A stretch of 32,962 nt of DNA from JAVBKP01 sp031553975 (GTDB taxonomy: Bacteria > Bacillota > Clostridia > Peptostreptococcales > Anaerovoracaceae): NCBI GenBank assembly GCA_031553975.1, contig JAVBKP010000122.1, positions 1 to 32,962 on the forward strand, given 5' to 3'. This document shows, piece after piece, positions 1-6,468 of this stretch. The position numbers and the translations under genes are program-made. Numbering within the stretch: the stretch's first letter is position 1; each line of letters starts with the position of its first letter. The notes below the pieces were generated by a model, which was not told the origin of the DNA, searched no databases, and saw nothing but the letters and a program-made list of their open reading frames with translations.

Positions 1-1
1 T

Positions 2-307
2 ACAGCCCACGCATTAGGAAAAATAGTAGAAGGCGTGACAGGAACTGTAGACATCGTAGGAACTATAGCAGAAGCCTCATCACAACAAGCTACCGCTATA
101 GCCCAAATCGAGAATGGTGTAGAGCAAATCTCTAAAGTAACCCAGTCTAACACGGCTACCGCAGAAGAATCTGCATCAGCCTCTGAAGAGATGGCAGGAC
201 AAGCACAAATGCTACAAGGCATGGTAGGAGAATTCCAGCTCAGAGGGCAAAAGGCCCTTAGAGGCGATAACAGTGCCATCAGGGCCATAGCAGCACCTAG
301 GTTATAG
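2..307 (+). CDS. Methyl-accepting chemotaxis protein, C-terminal fragment (5' end outside window)
   Basis: The reading frame is open from the window edge (first complete codon at base 2) to a TAG at 305-307, so only about the last 101 residues are seen. The visible part has the heptad-rich pattern of the end of a chemoreceptor signalling domain: alternating small and Gln/Glu residues, then SQQATAIAQIENGVEQIS and TAEESASASEEMAGQA, the usual last helix of the cytoplasmic coiled-coil hairpin that passes ligand signals to CheA/CheW. A short tail (MVGEFQL onwards) follows, as in many clostridial receptors. Sensor domain, membrane segments and the CheW-binding tip lie upstream of the window, so the ligand cannot be guessed. 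Family call is firm. Confidence 0.9.
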   Translation, partial: TAHALGKIVEGVTGTVDIVGTIAEASSQQATAIAQIENGVEQISKVTQSNTATAEESASASEEMAGQAQMLQGMVGEFQLRGQKALRGDNSAIRAIAAPRL

Positions 308-351
308 TGACAGTAGCAGTTTCTTTAATTTAGCATAAAATTCCTTTCCGA

Positions 352-402
352 GGTAGAGTAGCTTGAGCCGCTGCTTTACCACCATAAACAACTATGTTGT
401 TT
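352..402 (+). other. Two stable hairpins in the receptor 3' region, possible structured RNA
   Basis: Bases 352-362 pair with 370-380 (11 bp, two G-U pairs, 7-nt loop), and 386-392 pair with 396-402 (7 bp, 3-nt loop). The terminator hairpin at 408-442 follows directly, giving three stem-loops in a row. No known riboswitch consensus was recognised. It could be the receptor 3' UTR, a small RNA ending at the terminator, or chance structure. Confidence 0.3.
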
Positions 403-407
403 AGCTT

Positions 408-450
408 AAAACGAGGATTGTAATAAGCGCAATCCTCGTTTTAGTTTTTT
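408..450 (+). terminator. Rho-independent terminator after the chemoreceptor gene
   Basis: AAAACGAGGATTG (408-420) pairs with CAATCCTCGTTTT (430-442), a perfect 13-bp stem with a 9-nt loop, followed by TAGTTTTTT. Confidence 0.85.
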
Positions 451-517
451 GTGCTACTGCAAGGAACGCTGGTGAAAAAGTGGAGATAAACCGTCAGCTA
501 TATATTTACGCTTTATA

Positions 518-526
518 TGGTATACT
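518..526 (+). promoter_or_regulatory. Probable extended -10 promoter of the lipoprotein gene
   Basis: TGGTATACT: a TATACT -10 hexamer at 521-526 with the TGn extension, about 30 bases before the start codon of the next gene. No good -35 is seen at 17-bp spacing, which extended -10 promoters can tolerate. Confidence 0.5.
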
Positions 527-556
527 AACATTAATAGCAAAAATGGGGGTAGATCA

Positions 557-1117
557 ATGAAAAAAACAATAGGCAGTGCTATATTAATTTTTTTGACACT
601 AACGGCAGTAGCATGTGCCAATGGGCAGTCTTTGGATGGCAAGGCTAGACCTGATCAGAATGAGAAAGCCGTGCTAGGTCTCCAGCAACAGAAAAGTTTT
701 TCAGGACTAGCTGATGTTGCTATGGTTGCAAAAGAATTGAGGATAACAGGAACTGCAATAGAATTAGAAGCAACTTGGAGTAACGATTCCGATATAGACC
801 TAATGTTTGGAGAATATTTTACCGTAGATAAAAAAACAGCGGCAGGCTGGGAACAGTTAGGAGAGGACGGATTTTTCCGTTCAATTGGGTATCCCATTGC
901 AGCGCATTCCAAGAGCAACCATATTTATCCAATCAGCATATATACAGGCACATTGGAAAGAGGCATATATCGCATTAAGACCAATTTCATAAATAGTAGA
1001 GAGCCAGGAGACTTTGACGAATACCCATTGATTATGGAATTTTCTTATACTGACAAAAATGACACCGCCTTAAAGCTAAGTGAAGAAAAGGTATACGTAT
1101 TTTCTACTACCCCATAA
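557..1117 (+). CDS. Putative lipoprotein with a bacterial Ig-like (Big_14-type) domain
   Basis: 186-aa predicted secreted lipoprotein. A lysine-led hydrophobic signal peptide (residues 1-19) ends in a plausible lipobox, A-V-A-C, with Cys20 as the lipidated residue, so the mature protein should sit on the outer face of the membrane. Residues about 55-150 resemble the beta-sandwich domain common in small Firmicute lipoproteins: ATWSNDSDIDLMFGEYFTVD, then a GxW turn, then GTLERGIYRIKTNF near the end. Function of that domain is not established. The ATG at 557 is preceded by GGGGG at 544-548. It is a single gene with its own promoter and terminator. Domain assignment is by pattern only. Confidence 0.75.
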   Translation: MKKTIGSAILIFLTLTAVACANGQSLDGKARPDQNEKAVLGLQQQKSFSGLADVAMVAKELRITGTAIELEATWSNDSDIDLMFGEYFTVDKKTAAGWEQLGEDGFFRSIGYPIAAHSKSNHIYPISIYTGTLERGIYRIKTNFINSREPGDFDEYPLIMEFSYTDKNDTALKLSEEKVYVFSTTP

Positions 1118-1140
1118 AAGGATATGCCATATCTTTTTTT
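1117..1140 (+). terminator. Rho-independent terminator overlapping the lipoprotein stop codon
   Basis: Bases 1117-1125 pair with 1129-1137 (9 bp including one G-U, 3-nt loop GCC) and run straight into a T tract ending at 1140. Confidence 0.65.
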
Positions 1141-1154
1141 AAAACTACTTTTAT

Positions 1155-1162
1155 GGTATACT
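1155..1162 (+). promoter_or_regulatory. Probable extended -10 promoter of xpaC-telA
   Basis: TATGG-TATACT, with the -10 at 1157-1162, lies 31 bp before the chosen xpaC start. The -35 is weak. It is the same TGGTATACT form as at 518-526 and 9992-9999. Confidence 0.5.
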
Positions 1163-1193
1163 TTAGCTACATATGGAAAAGGGGAGGGATTTA

Positions 1194-1865
1194 ATGCACA
1201 TTATAAGGGGGGTTATTTTACCTATTTTTTTAGGGGCAGGATGTTGGGCAGTAGGGGCTGCTTTTTTACCACTGAGTACCGTCGTTCATTTCGCAGCACT
1301 TACAGGCGTATCAGTGGTGGTATATGTCCTTTCGTTAAAGGCATTTGCGCCGCAAAAGGTCGTGCAAAAGGTGGAGGCCAAAGAAAAAAAGGCGGTAGCC
1401 AAAGACGGACAATCTAACCGAAAGGCTGAATTGAAGCAAAAGGCGGATGAAGTTATCGAAATAGGCAGAAGGTACATAGAGAGACTAAAAACAGCTGATA
1501 ATTTGATTGAAGACGCGGATATTTCAGCACAGATTGTAAAGATGGGAGAGATTAGTAAGAAGATTTTTGAGGTAGTAAGGCGAGAACCTGAGAAGGCATC
1601 TGAGATACGAAAATTTATCAATTACTATTTTCCTACAACCATTAAACTTTTACAATCCTATGCTGATATGGATGAAACTATTTTAAAAGGAGCCAACATC
1701 GATCGCGTAAAGGAAAGTGTAGCAGCCATTACGGATAAAATTGTGCTTGCTTTTGAAAATCAGCTAGATAGGCTATACGCCAATGAAGCATTAGACATAG
1801 ACAGTGAGATTGATGTATTAGAGGCAATGATGAAAAAAGATGGATTTGATAAAAATAAAGCATAA
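1194..1865 (+). CDS. xpaC: XpaC-like 5-bromo-4-chloroindolyl phosphate hydrolysis family protein
   Basis: 223-aa membrane protein of the XpaC family (Pfam Halogen_Hydrol). Residues about 5-50 hold two hydrophobic segments (IIRGVILPIFLGAGCWAVG and FAALTGVSVVVYVLSLKAF). A Lys/Ala/Glu-rich linker follows, then an all-helical cytoplasmic domain with a conserved feel around FINYYFPTTIKLLQSYADMD. The start was set at ATG 1194 rather than ATG 1173, because GGGGAGG at 1181-1187 sits at correct spacing only for 1194 and the 1173 codon is just 11 bp after the -10 box. telA follows by 50 bp; xpaC-telA pairs are a recurrent arrangement in Firmicutes. The family name comes from an indicator-dye phenotype; the true substrate is unknown. 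Confidence 0.82.
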   Translation: MHIIRGVILPIFLGAGCWAVGAAFLPLSTVVHFAALTGVSVVVYVLSLKAFAPQKVVQKVEAKEKKAVAKDGQSNRKAELKQKADEVIEIGRRYIERLKTADNLIEDADISAQIVKMGEISKKIFEVVRREPEKASEIRKFINYYFPTTIKLLQSYADMDETILKGANIDRVKESVAAITDKIVLAFENQLDRLYANEALDIDSEIDVLEAMMKKDGFDKNKA

Positions 1866-1885
1866 TAAATGCCAAGATGCACTTA
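1862..1885 (+). repeat. Two-copy 24-bp motif with dyad symmetry (copy 1)
   Basis: This segment between xpaC and telA matches 5204-5227 at 22 of 24 positions. Its core reads TAAATGC-CAAGAT-GCACTTA, a 7+6+7 imperfect dyad with one mismatch. It begins at the xpaC stop codon and ends about 15 bp before the telA ribosome binding site. Possible operator or RNA hairpin. Confidence 0.45.
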
Positions 1886-1915
1886 TGATGTAGTGATACG
1901 AAGGGGGAAAATATT

Positions 1916-2971
1916 GTGAATCAAAACATGGATGTAGTTATAAAAGAAGACCAGTTGACACAGGAGCAACAAGTAGCAGTAGATGCTTGTATGAAAGAAA
2001 TAGATTTGACAGATGCCAATATGGTGTTGCAGTATGGTGGCGCCGCTCAAAATAATATTGCCGAATTCTCAACCACCACCTTAGAGAAAGTCCGCACAAA
2101 AGACATGGGCGAAGTAGGCGAAATGATTACAGATTTGGTGGGCGAGTTAAAAGGTTTTAAAGTGGGGGAAGAGCCGAAGGGCTTGATGGGGCTGTTCAAA
2201 AAAGGAACGGATTCTATTGCCAATTTAAAAATAAAATATGACAAAGCAGAGAACAATGTTGAAAAAATATGCGAAGTTCTTGAAGGCCATCAGGTAATGC
2301 TTTTAAAAGACATTTCTATGATTGATAGGCTTTATGAGATGAATGTAGCGTATTATAAAGATTTGACGATACATATTGTGGCTGGCAAGAAAAAGTTGGA
2401 AGAAGTGAATGCCACTGTCATACCTGAGCTAAAGAGCAAAGCAGAAGCATCTGGATTTCCTGAAGATGCCCAAGCGCTAAATGATTTTGTTGCCATGGTG
2501 AACCGGTTTGAGAAAAAGCTAGCGGATTTAGATATAACCCGGATGGTATCCATTCAGATGGCCCCTCAAATGCGCCTCTTACAAAACAACCAAGTGCTTA
2601 TGGCGGAAAAAATCCAGACGTCCCTGGTGAATACCATTCCTTTATGGAAAAGTCAAATGGTGTTGGCACTGGGTATGGAGCATGCAAGACAAGCCATGGA
2701 GGCCCAGCGGCAAGTGTCAGACATGACCAATGAGCTATTGAAAAAGAATGCAGACATGCTAAAAATGGGCACGATAGAAACAGCCAAAGAATCAGAGCGG
2801 AGCATCATTGACATAGAAACATTAAAACATACGAATGAGAGCCTGATTTCTACGCTAGATGAAGTACTTCAAATACAACGTGAAGGTTCTCAAAAAAGAA
2901 AAGAGGCAGAGATGGAACTTCGCCGAATTGAAAGTGAATTAAAGACCAAACTCTTATCCGTTCGGCAATAA
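1916..2971 (+). CDS. telA: TelA-family toxic anion resistance protein
   Basis: 351-aa soluble, almost wholly alpha-helical protein of the TelA family (Pfam PF05816), named for tellurite resistance; close relatives also appear with envelope and antimicrobial stress genes. Recognisable pieces include GLMGLFKKGTDSIANLKIKY (about residues 84-103), a central QMAPQMRLLQNNQVLMAEKIQTSL, and IPLWKSQMVLALGMEHARQA, which is typical of the family. Length is normal. The start is GTG 1916 behind GGGGG at 1903-1907 (8-nt spacing); an in-frame ATG at 1928 is less well placed. It is second in a two-gene unit with xpaC and is closed by a strong terminator. The biochemical role is not settled. Confidence 0.9.
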   Translation: MNQNMDVVIKEDQLTQEQQVAVDACMKEIDLTDANMVLQYGGAAQNNIAEFSTTTLEKVRTKDMGEVGEMITDLVGELKGFKVGEEPKGLMGLFKKGTDSIANLKIKYDKAENNVEKICEVLEGHQVMLLKDISMIDRLYEMNVAYYKDLTIHIVAGKKKLEEVNATVIPELKSKAEASGFPEDAQALNDFVAMVNRFEKKLADLDITRMVSIQMAPQMRLLQNNQVLMAEKIQTSLVNTIPLWKSQMVLALGMEHARQAMEAQRQVSDMTNELLKKNADMLKMGTIETAKESERSIIDIETLKHTNESLISTLDEVLQIQREGSQKRKEAEMELRRIESELKTKLLSVRQ

Positions 2972-3000
2972 GAGACAATGTGGCAATAATGGATTTAACC

Positions 3001-3037
3001 AAACGAGGGTTGCAATAACGGCAACCCTCGTTTTTTT
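3001..3037 (+). terminator. Rho-independent terminator of xpaC-telA
   Basis: AAACGAGGGTTGC (3001-3013) pairs perfectly with GCAACCCTCGTTT (3021-3033), then T(4). The arms resemble the terminator at 408-442 (ACGAGG-TTG core). A convergent minus-strand gene ends 11 bp further on. Confidence 0.88.
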
Positions 3038-3047
3038 AAGCTTTCAA

Positions 3048-3854
3048 CTACCTTAACCAATCAAAGAATGTCTGATTAAACACTGCAAGCTCGTCATAGA
3101 ATATGGCGTGACCACTGTTTTCAAATGCGTATAGCAGGGAGCCTTTAATCCCGTGGTGCATGAGTTGTGCGAATGCGAATGGGCAGGCTTGATCAAGCTT
3201 GCCATGGAATATGGCTGTAGGAACATGTACACAGGACATATCGTGACTTACATCTTCGTCCCGAAGGGACTCGAGTACGCCGATAGTACCGTTGCCAGAG
3301 GCATCAAAGCCGAGGCCTTTAAACCATTCTCTTAATTCGGCAGTTGGATTTGATCCGAAGAATAGCTGTCCGAAGTCCGCCACCATTTGTGGACGGTTTA
3401 CATAAGTCTGTGCTATAAGTGTATTCACAGCTTCTGCGCTCATGCCAAAAGGGTACCCTTCACCTTGGGTGAATTTAGGTGCTGCTGCAGCAAGTAGTGC
3501 TAATTTTGATACACCGTGACCTTTACATTTTTTCATATAACGTAGTGCAATAGCACCTCCTACAGAAAACCCAGCAAGTACAAAGTGATTAAGATTCATG
3601 GACACGACTACCTGATGGATATCCTTGGCAAGCCTATCGTATGAATAATCGAAAGCGGCCGTGTCTGAGGCTCCAAATCCACGCAAATCAATAGAAACAA
3701 CACGATAACCTAGTTTAGGCAAAATATTTGTCTGGTATTCAAATATTCTATGATCCAGCGGCCAGCCGTGGATGAAGACAATCGTTTTTCTCCCCTTAGG
3801 ATTTAAGTCATAAACGGCAATTCTCACCCCGTCATTCATTGTTATGTAACGCAT
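3048..3854 (-). CDS. Alpha/beta-hydrolase fold serine hydrolase
   Basis: 268-aa soluble hydrolase of the alpha/beta superfamily. In this numbering the oxyanion-hole HGWP is at residues 29-32, the nucleophile elbow G-F-S-V-G-G places Ser97, the acid is Asp221 in GKLDQACP, and the catalytic His249 lies in NSGHAIF, so the triad is complete. RGFGASD after the second strand and the helical cap region fit the haloperoxidase/lactonase-like branch; substrate cannot be told. The open frame reaches 3926, but GGAAAGG lies 5 nt before the ATG at 3854 (protein MRYITMNDG) and the upstream extension is not protein-like, so 3854 was chosen. It lies downstream of the aldo/keto reductase on the same strand, probably as a separate transcript. 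Confidence 0.87.
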   Translation of the reverse strand: MRYITMNDGVRIAVYDLNPKGRKTIVFIHGWPLDHRIFEYQTNILPKLGYRVVSIDLRGFGASDTAAFDYSYDRLAKDIHQVVVSMNLNHFVLAGFSVGGAIALRYMKKCKGHGVSKLALLAAAAPKFTQGEGYPFGMSAEAVNTLIAQTYVNRPQMVADFGQLFFGSNPTAELREWFKGLGFDASGNGTIGVLESLRDEDVSHDMSCVHVPTAIFHGKLDQACPFAFAQLMHHGIKGSLLYAFENSGHAIFYDELAVFNQTFFDWLR

Positions 3855-3876
3855 TTTGACCTTTCCAGTGAGCAAA

Positions 3877-3955
3877 AAATCCCACCTACAATTATATATT
3901 TTATGTGCAAACAATTTTGTGTACACATGTAGTATATGAAATGCTGGCGGGATTT
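3877..3955 (-). terminator. Large-loop hairpin with U tract between the two minus-strand genes
   Basis: Read on the minus strand, AAATCCCGCC (3955-3946) pairs with GGTGGGATTT (3886-3877), 10 bp with one G-U, followed by more T. The loop is about 59 nt and contains a TATAAT (3896-3891) that could be the -10 of the hydrolase gene. It starts 30 bp after the reductase stop and ends about 10 bp before the hydrolase ribosome binding site. It may be the reductase terminator, or an attenuator in the hydrolase leader. Confidence 0.4.
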
Positions 3956-3985
3956 GTGAGGACTTTGTGGAGTTAGTACAAAACG

Positions 3986-5164
3986 TTACATAAACTTTTG
4001 TACCAATTTTATTGCAATGTTGTACGGGAATTTTTCCATGTTGGCTACGACTTCATCTAATTTTTCGCGAATTTTAATCTCTTGTGGGCAATGGGCTTCG
4101 CACTTACCGCATTTTACGCAAAGAGAGGCATTGCCTGGCTTTTTTGACATAAGCCCTGTTGCTTGGAGATAGGCCCATTTTTTACCATTCATTGTATACA
4201 CTTCATTATAAGAAGAGAAACAGGTGGGTATATCTACTCCAGCAGGGCATGGAACGCAGTATCCGCAGCCAGTACAAGGCACCTTTACTTTTTCATTAAG
4301 GATTCTGCGCGCTTCATCAAATTTCGCAATATCGGTATCGTTGAAAACATTGGGTTGTGCATCTGAGGCGATACGGATATTCTCTTCTACTTGATCCATG
4401 GTACTCATACCTGACAATACCACGGTAACTTCTGGGTGATTCCAGATCCAACGTAGTGCCCAGTCTGCGGCCGAACGGCCTGTGGCATCCCACATTTTCT
4501 TAACTTCTGTGGGTAGGCCTGTGACAAGTTTGCCACCACGAAGCGGCTCCATGATCACCACAGGTAAGCCCTTGGCCGCCGCCGCTTTCAATCCTTCTTT
4601 GCTGGCTTGGGTGTTTTCATCTAGATAGTTATACTGTATTTGGCAGATGTCCCAATCGTAGGCATTTAGTAGTTTTAAAAATTCAGAACGACCACCGTGA
4701 TATGAAAACCCGACTTGACCTATTTCGCCAGAAGCTTTTTTCTTTTTTAACCACTCTTCTATACCGTAGCTTTTTAGTCGTTCCCAAGTCTGTACATCAG
4801 AAAGCATGTGCATTAGGTAATAGTCTATGTGACCCGTTTGGAGCCTTTCTTTCTGTTTGTTGAAAATTTTGTCAATATCCTCAGGTTTCTTTACGAGAAA
4901 TGGAGGAAGTTTGGTGGTGATTGTTACCTTATCGCGAAGGCCTTCTTCTTTTAAGATTTTTCCAAGGACACTTTCGCTCTTACCTCCATGATAAAAGTAG
5001 GCGGTGTCTATGTAGTTGACACCATTTTCGATGGCTTTTACTAGCATTTTTCGCGTAGCTTCTTCGTCGATGTTGGTCATATTCCCCTTTGTAGGAAATC
5101 GCATACAACCAAAACCTAAAATAGAATGTTCTTGACCGTTTTTTGGATTCATTCTTGTTTTCAT
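3986..5164 (-). CDS. Aldo/keto reductase with C-terminal 4Fe-4S ferredoxin domain
   Basis: 392-aa cytosolic oxidoreductase. Residues 1-290 form the aldo/keto reductase TIM barrel with the complete tetrad: Asp53 and Tyr58 in DTAYFYHGGKSE, Lys85 in TTKLPP and His119 in LMHML. The C-terminal 100 residues carry two iron-sulphur cysteine groups, C297/C300/C303/C306 (CTGCGYCVPCPAGVDIP) and C349/C352/C355/C359 (CVKCGKCEAHCP). This reductase-ferredoxin fusion is common in anaerobic clostridia, where electrons may pass from reduced ferredoxin rather than only NAD(P)H; that is inferred. The start codon follows GGGGG at 5173-5177. It is transcribed divergently from ptb. Confidence 0.92.
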   Translation of the reverse strand: MKTRMNPKNGQEHSILGFGCMRFPTKGNMTNIDEEATRKMLVKAIENGVNYIDTAYFYHGGKSESVLGKILKEEGLRDKVTITTKLPPFLVKKPEDIDKIFNKQKERLQTGHIDYYLMHMLSDVQTWERLKSYGIEEWLKKKKASGEIGQVGFSYHGGRSEFLKLLNAYDWDICQIQYNYLDENTQASKEGLKAAAAKGLPVVIMEPLRGGKLVTGLPTEVKKMWDATGRSAADWALRWIWNHPEVTVVLSGMSTMDQVEENIRIASDAQPNVFNDTDIAKFDEARRILNEKVKVPCTGCGYCVPCPAGVDIPTCFSSYNEVYTMNGKKWAYLQATGLMSKKPGNASLCVKCGKCEAHCPQEIKIREKLDEVVANMEKFPYNIAIKLVQKFM

Positions 5165-5203
5165 ATCTAATACCCCCTATAGTATAGAATCAAATCATGT
5201 GGT

Positions 5204-5227
5204 ATAATAAACGCCAAGATGCATTTA
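5204..5227 (+). repeat. Two-copy 24-bp motif with dyad symmetry (copy 2), over a -10 box
   Basis: Near-identical to 1862-1885 (22 of 24). Here the core is TAAACGC-CAAGAT-GCATTTA and the left edge overlaps TGTGGTATAAT, an extended -10 whose hexamer is 5203-5208. A protein bound here could block that promoter. Confidence 0.45.
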
Positions 5228-5242
5228 TTGTACCGTTATGAA

Positions 5243-5278
5243 GTAAGTCGCGTTAACGACTTACACTTATGGTATAAT
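5243..5278 (+). promoter_or_regulatory. ptb promoter with palindromic operator candidate
   Basis: GTAAGTCG (5243-5250), CGTTAA, CGACTTAC (5257-5264) form a perfect 8-bp inverted repeat with a 6-bp centre. It covers the place of the -35 box for TATGG-TATAAT (hexamer 5273-5278). A second dyad, GTATAC-N7-GTATAC (5302-5320), lies in the leader. The ptb ribosome binding site AAGGAGG is at 5341-5347. Confidence 0.5.
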
Positions 5279-5354
5279 GTCCACATTGATTAGCAATAAC
5301 CGTATACAGCTATAGTATACCATGTGTGGGAAGCACTTTTAAGGAGGAACTTTT

Positions 5355-6266
5355 GTGATTAAGAATTTTGACCAGCTACTTGAGGTAGCCAAAAAGCAAG
5401 AGAGAATGAAGCTAGCAGTTGCAGCAGCACAAGATGAAGAAGTACTAATGGCTGTGACCGATGCATGGAAAGAGGGACTGGTAGAGCCGATTTTAGTTGG
5501 CAATGAGGAAGAGATTAATAAAATCGCCAAGGAACACAATATTGATATCAGTGGGCTTGCATTAATAAACAACAATGATTTGACGGAGTCTGCTCGTATC
5601 GCTGTGAAACTTGTAAGCGATGGTAAAGCTGATTTCTTGATGAAAGGTATTCTCGATACTTCTATTATACTGAAAGCAGCACTGGACAAAGAAATCGGAC
5701 TAAGAACAGGCAACCACTTGAGCCATGTCATGCTTTGTGAAGCATCTACATACCACAAGCTATTTATTGTAACAGATGGGGGCATGAATATTGCACCAAC
5801 TCTTGAGCAAAAGGTAAGTATTCTGAAAAATTCTGTGATTGCAGCTGAAGCCATTGGTCTTGAAAAAATCAATGTGGCAGTTCTTGCAGCTAAGGAAAAG
5901 GAAGACCCTAAGATGCCTTGCACAATTGATGCTACAGCTTTGAAGGAAATGGGAGAAAAGGGCGAATTTGGCACGCATGTAATCGCAGAAGGACCGCTAG
6001 CGCTGGACCTTGCTATCTCCAAAGAAGCGGCTAAGGTTAAAAAAGTTAATAGTCCAGTAGCTGGTGAAGCAGACATCTTGTTGGTTCCAACAATCGAGTC
6101 AGGCAATATGCTAGCAAAATCCCTTAATTATTTTGCCAATGCCAAAACCGCTGGTGTAATCATGGGTGCAAAAGTACCGATTGTCCTAGTGTCTAGAGCA
6201 GATACGCATGAAACAAAATTAAATTCTATCGCATTTGGAAGCGTGATTGCCGCCAACAAAAAATAA
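5355..6266 (+). CDS. ptb: Phosphate butyryltransferase
   Basis: 303-aa enzyme of the phosphate acetyl/butyryltransferase family; it interconverts butyryl-CoA and butyryl phosphate in clostridial butyrate formation or acyl-CoA degradation. Family marks: DAWKEGLVEPILVGNEEEI (residues 36-54), ADFLMKGILDTSIILKAALD (about 92-111), LSHVMLCEASTYHKLFIVTDGGMNIAPTL split across the centre, and the late GADILLVPTIESGN-like segment EADILLVPTIESGN. Length is that of Ptb rather than the longer two-domain Pta. It starts with GTG 5355 behind AAGGAGG. It stands alone: no butyrate kinase or acyl-CoA dehydrogenase gene is adjacent, unlike the usual ptb-buk pair. A substrate such as branched acyl-CoA cannot be excluded. 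Confidence 0.92.
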   Translation: MIKNFDQLLEVAKKQERMKLAVAAAQDEEVLMAVTDAWKEGLVEPILVGNEEEINKIAKEHNIDISGLALINNNDLTESARIAVKLVSDGKADFLMKGILDTSIILKAALDKEIGLRTGNHLSHVMLCEASTYHKLFIVTDGGMNIAPTLEQKVSILKNSVIAAEAIGLEKINVAVLAAKEKEDPKMPCTIDATALKEMGEKGEFGTHVIAEGPLALDLAISKEAAKVKKVNSPVAGEADILLVPTIESGNMLAKSLNYFANAKTAGVIMGAKVPIVLVSRADTHETKLNSIAFGSVIAANKK

Positions 6267-6279
6267 ATATATATTGAAG

Positions 6280-6304
6280 ACTGGCCTGCTAGGCCAGTTT
6301 TTTT
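6280..6304 (+). terminator. Rho-independent terminator of ptb
   Basis: ACTGGCCT (6280-6287), loop GCT, AGGCCAGT (6291-6298), then a T tract to 6304. The ptb stop is 14 bp upstream. Confidence 0.9.
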
Positions 6305-6314
6305 AATGTGAAAT

Positions 6315-6365
6315 GGGGACGGTTCTAAACCGAGATTAAAGTAGCAAGTTGGGACGGTTCTAAAT
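6315..6365 (+). repeat. REP-like repeats, two direct units
   Basis: GGGGACGGTTCTAAA at 6315-6329 and GGGACGGTTCTAAAT at 6351-6365, same orientation, just downstream of the ptb terminator. They belong to the dispersed family also seen at 8369-8475, 9903-9989, 14344-14389 and 18046-18061. Confidence 0.8.
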
Positions 6366-6468
6366 GATATCTAATCCTATTGCTTTATTTTGCGCATAGG
6401 ATGCTGATACTATATGCAAAATAGAGTATCATGATTTACGAATTAGAAATCAGAAAGAAGGATGAGAA

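Noticed and set aside
6305..6468. ydaO-type c-di-AMP riboswitch before the KimA-like gene
   Set aside because: The gap is short, is partly filled by REP-like units, and lacks the conserved riboswitch segments.
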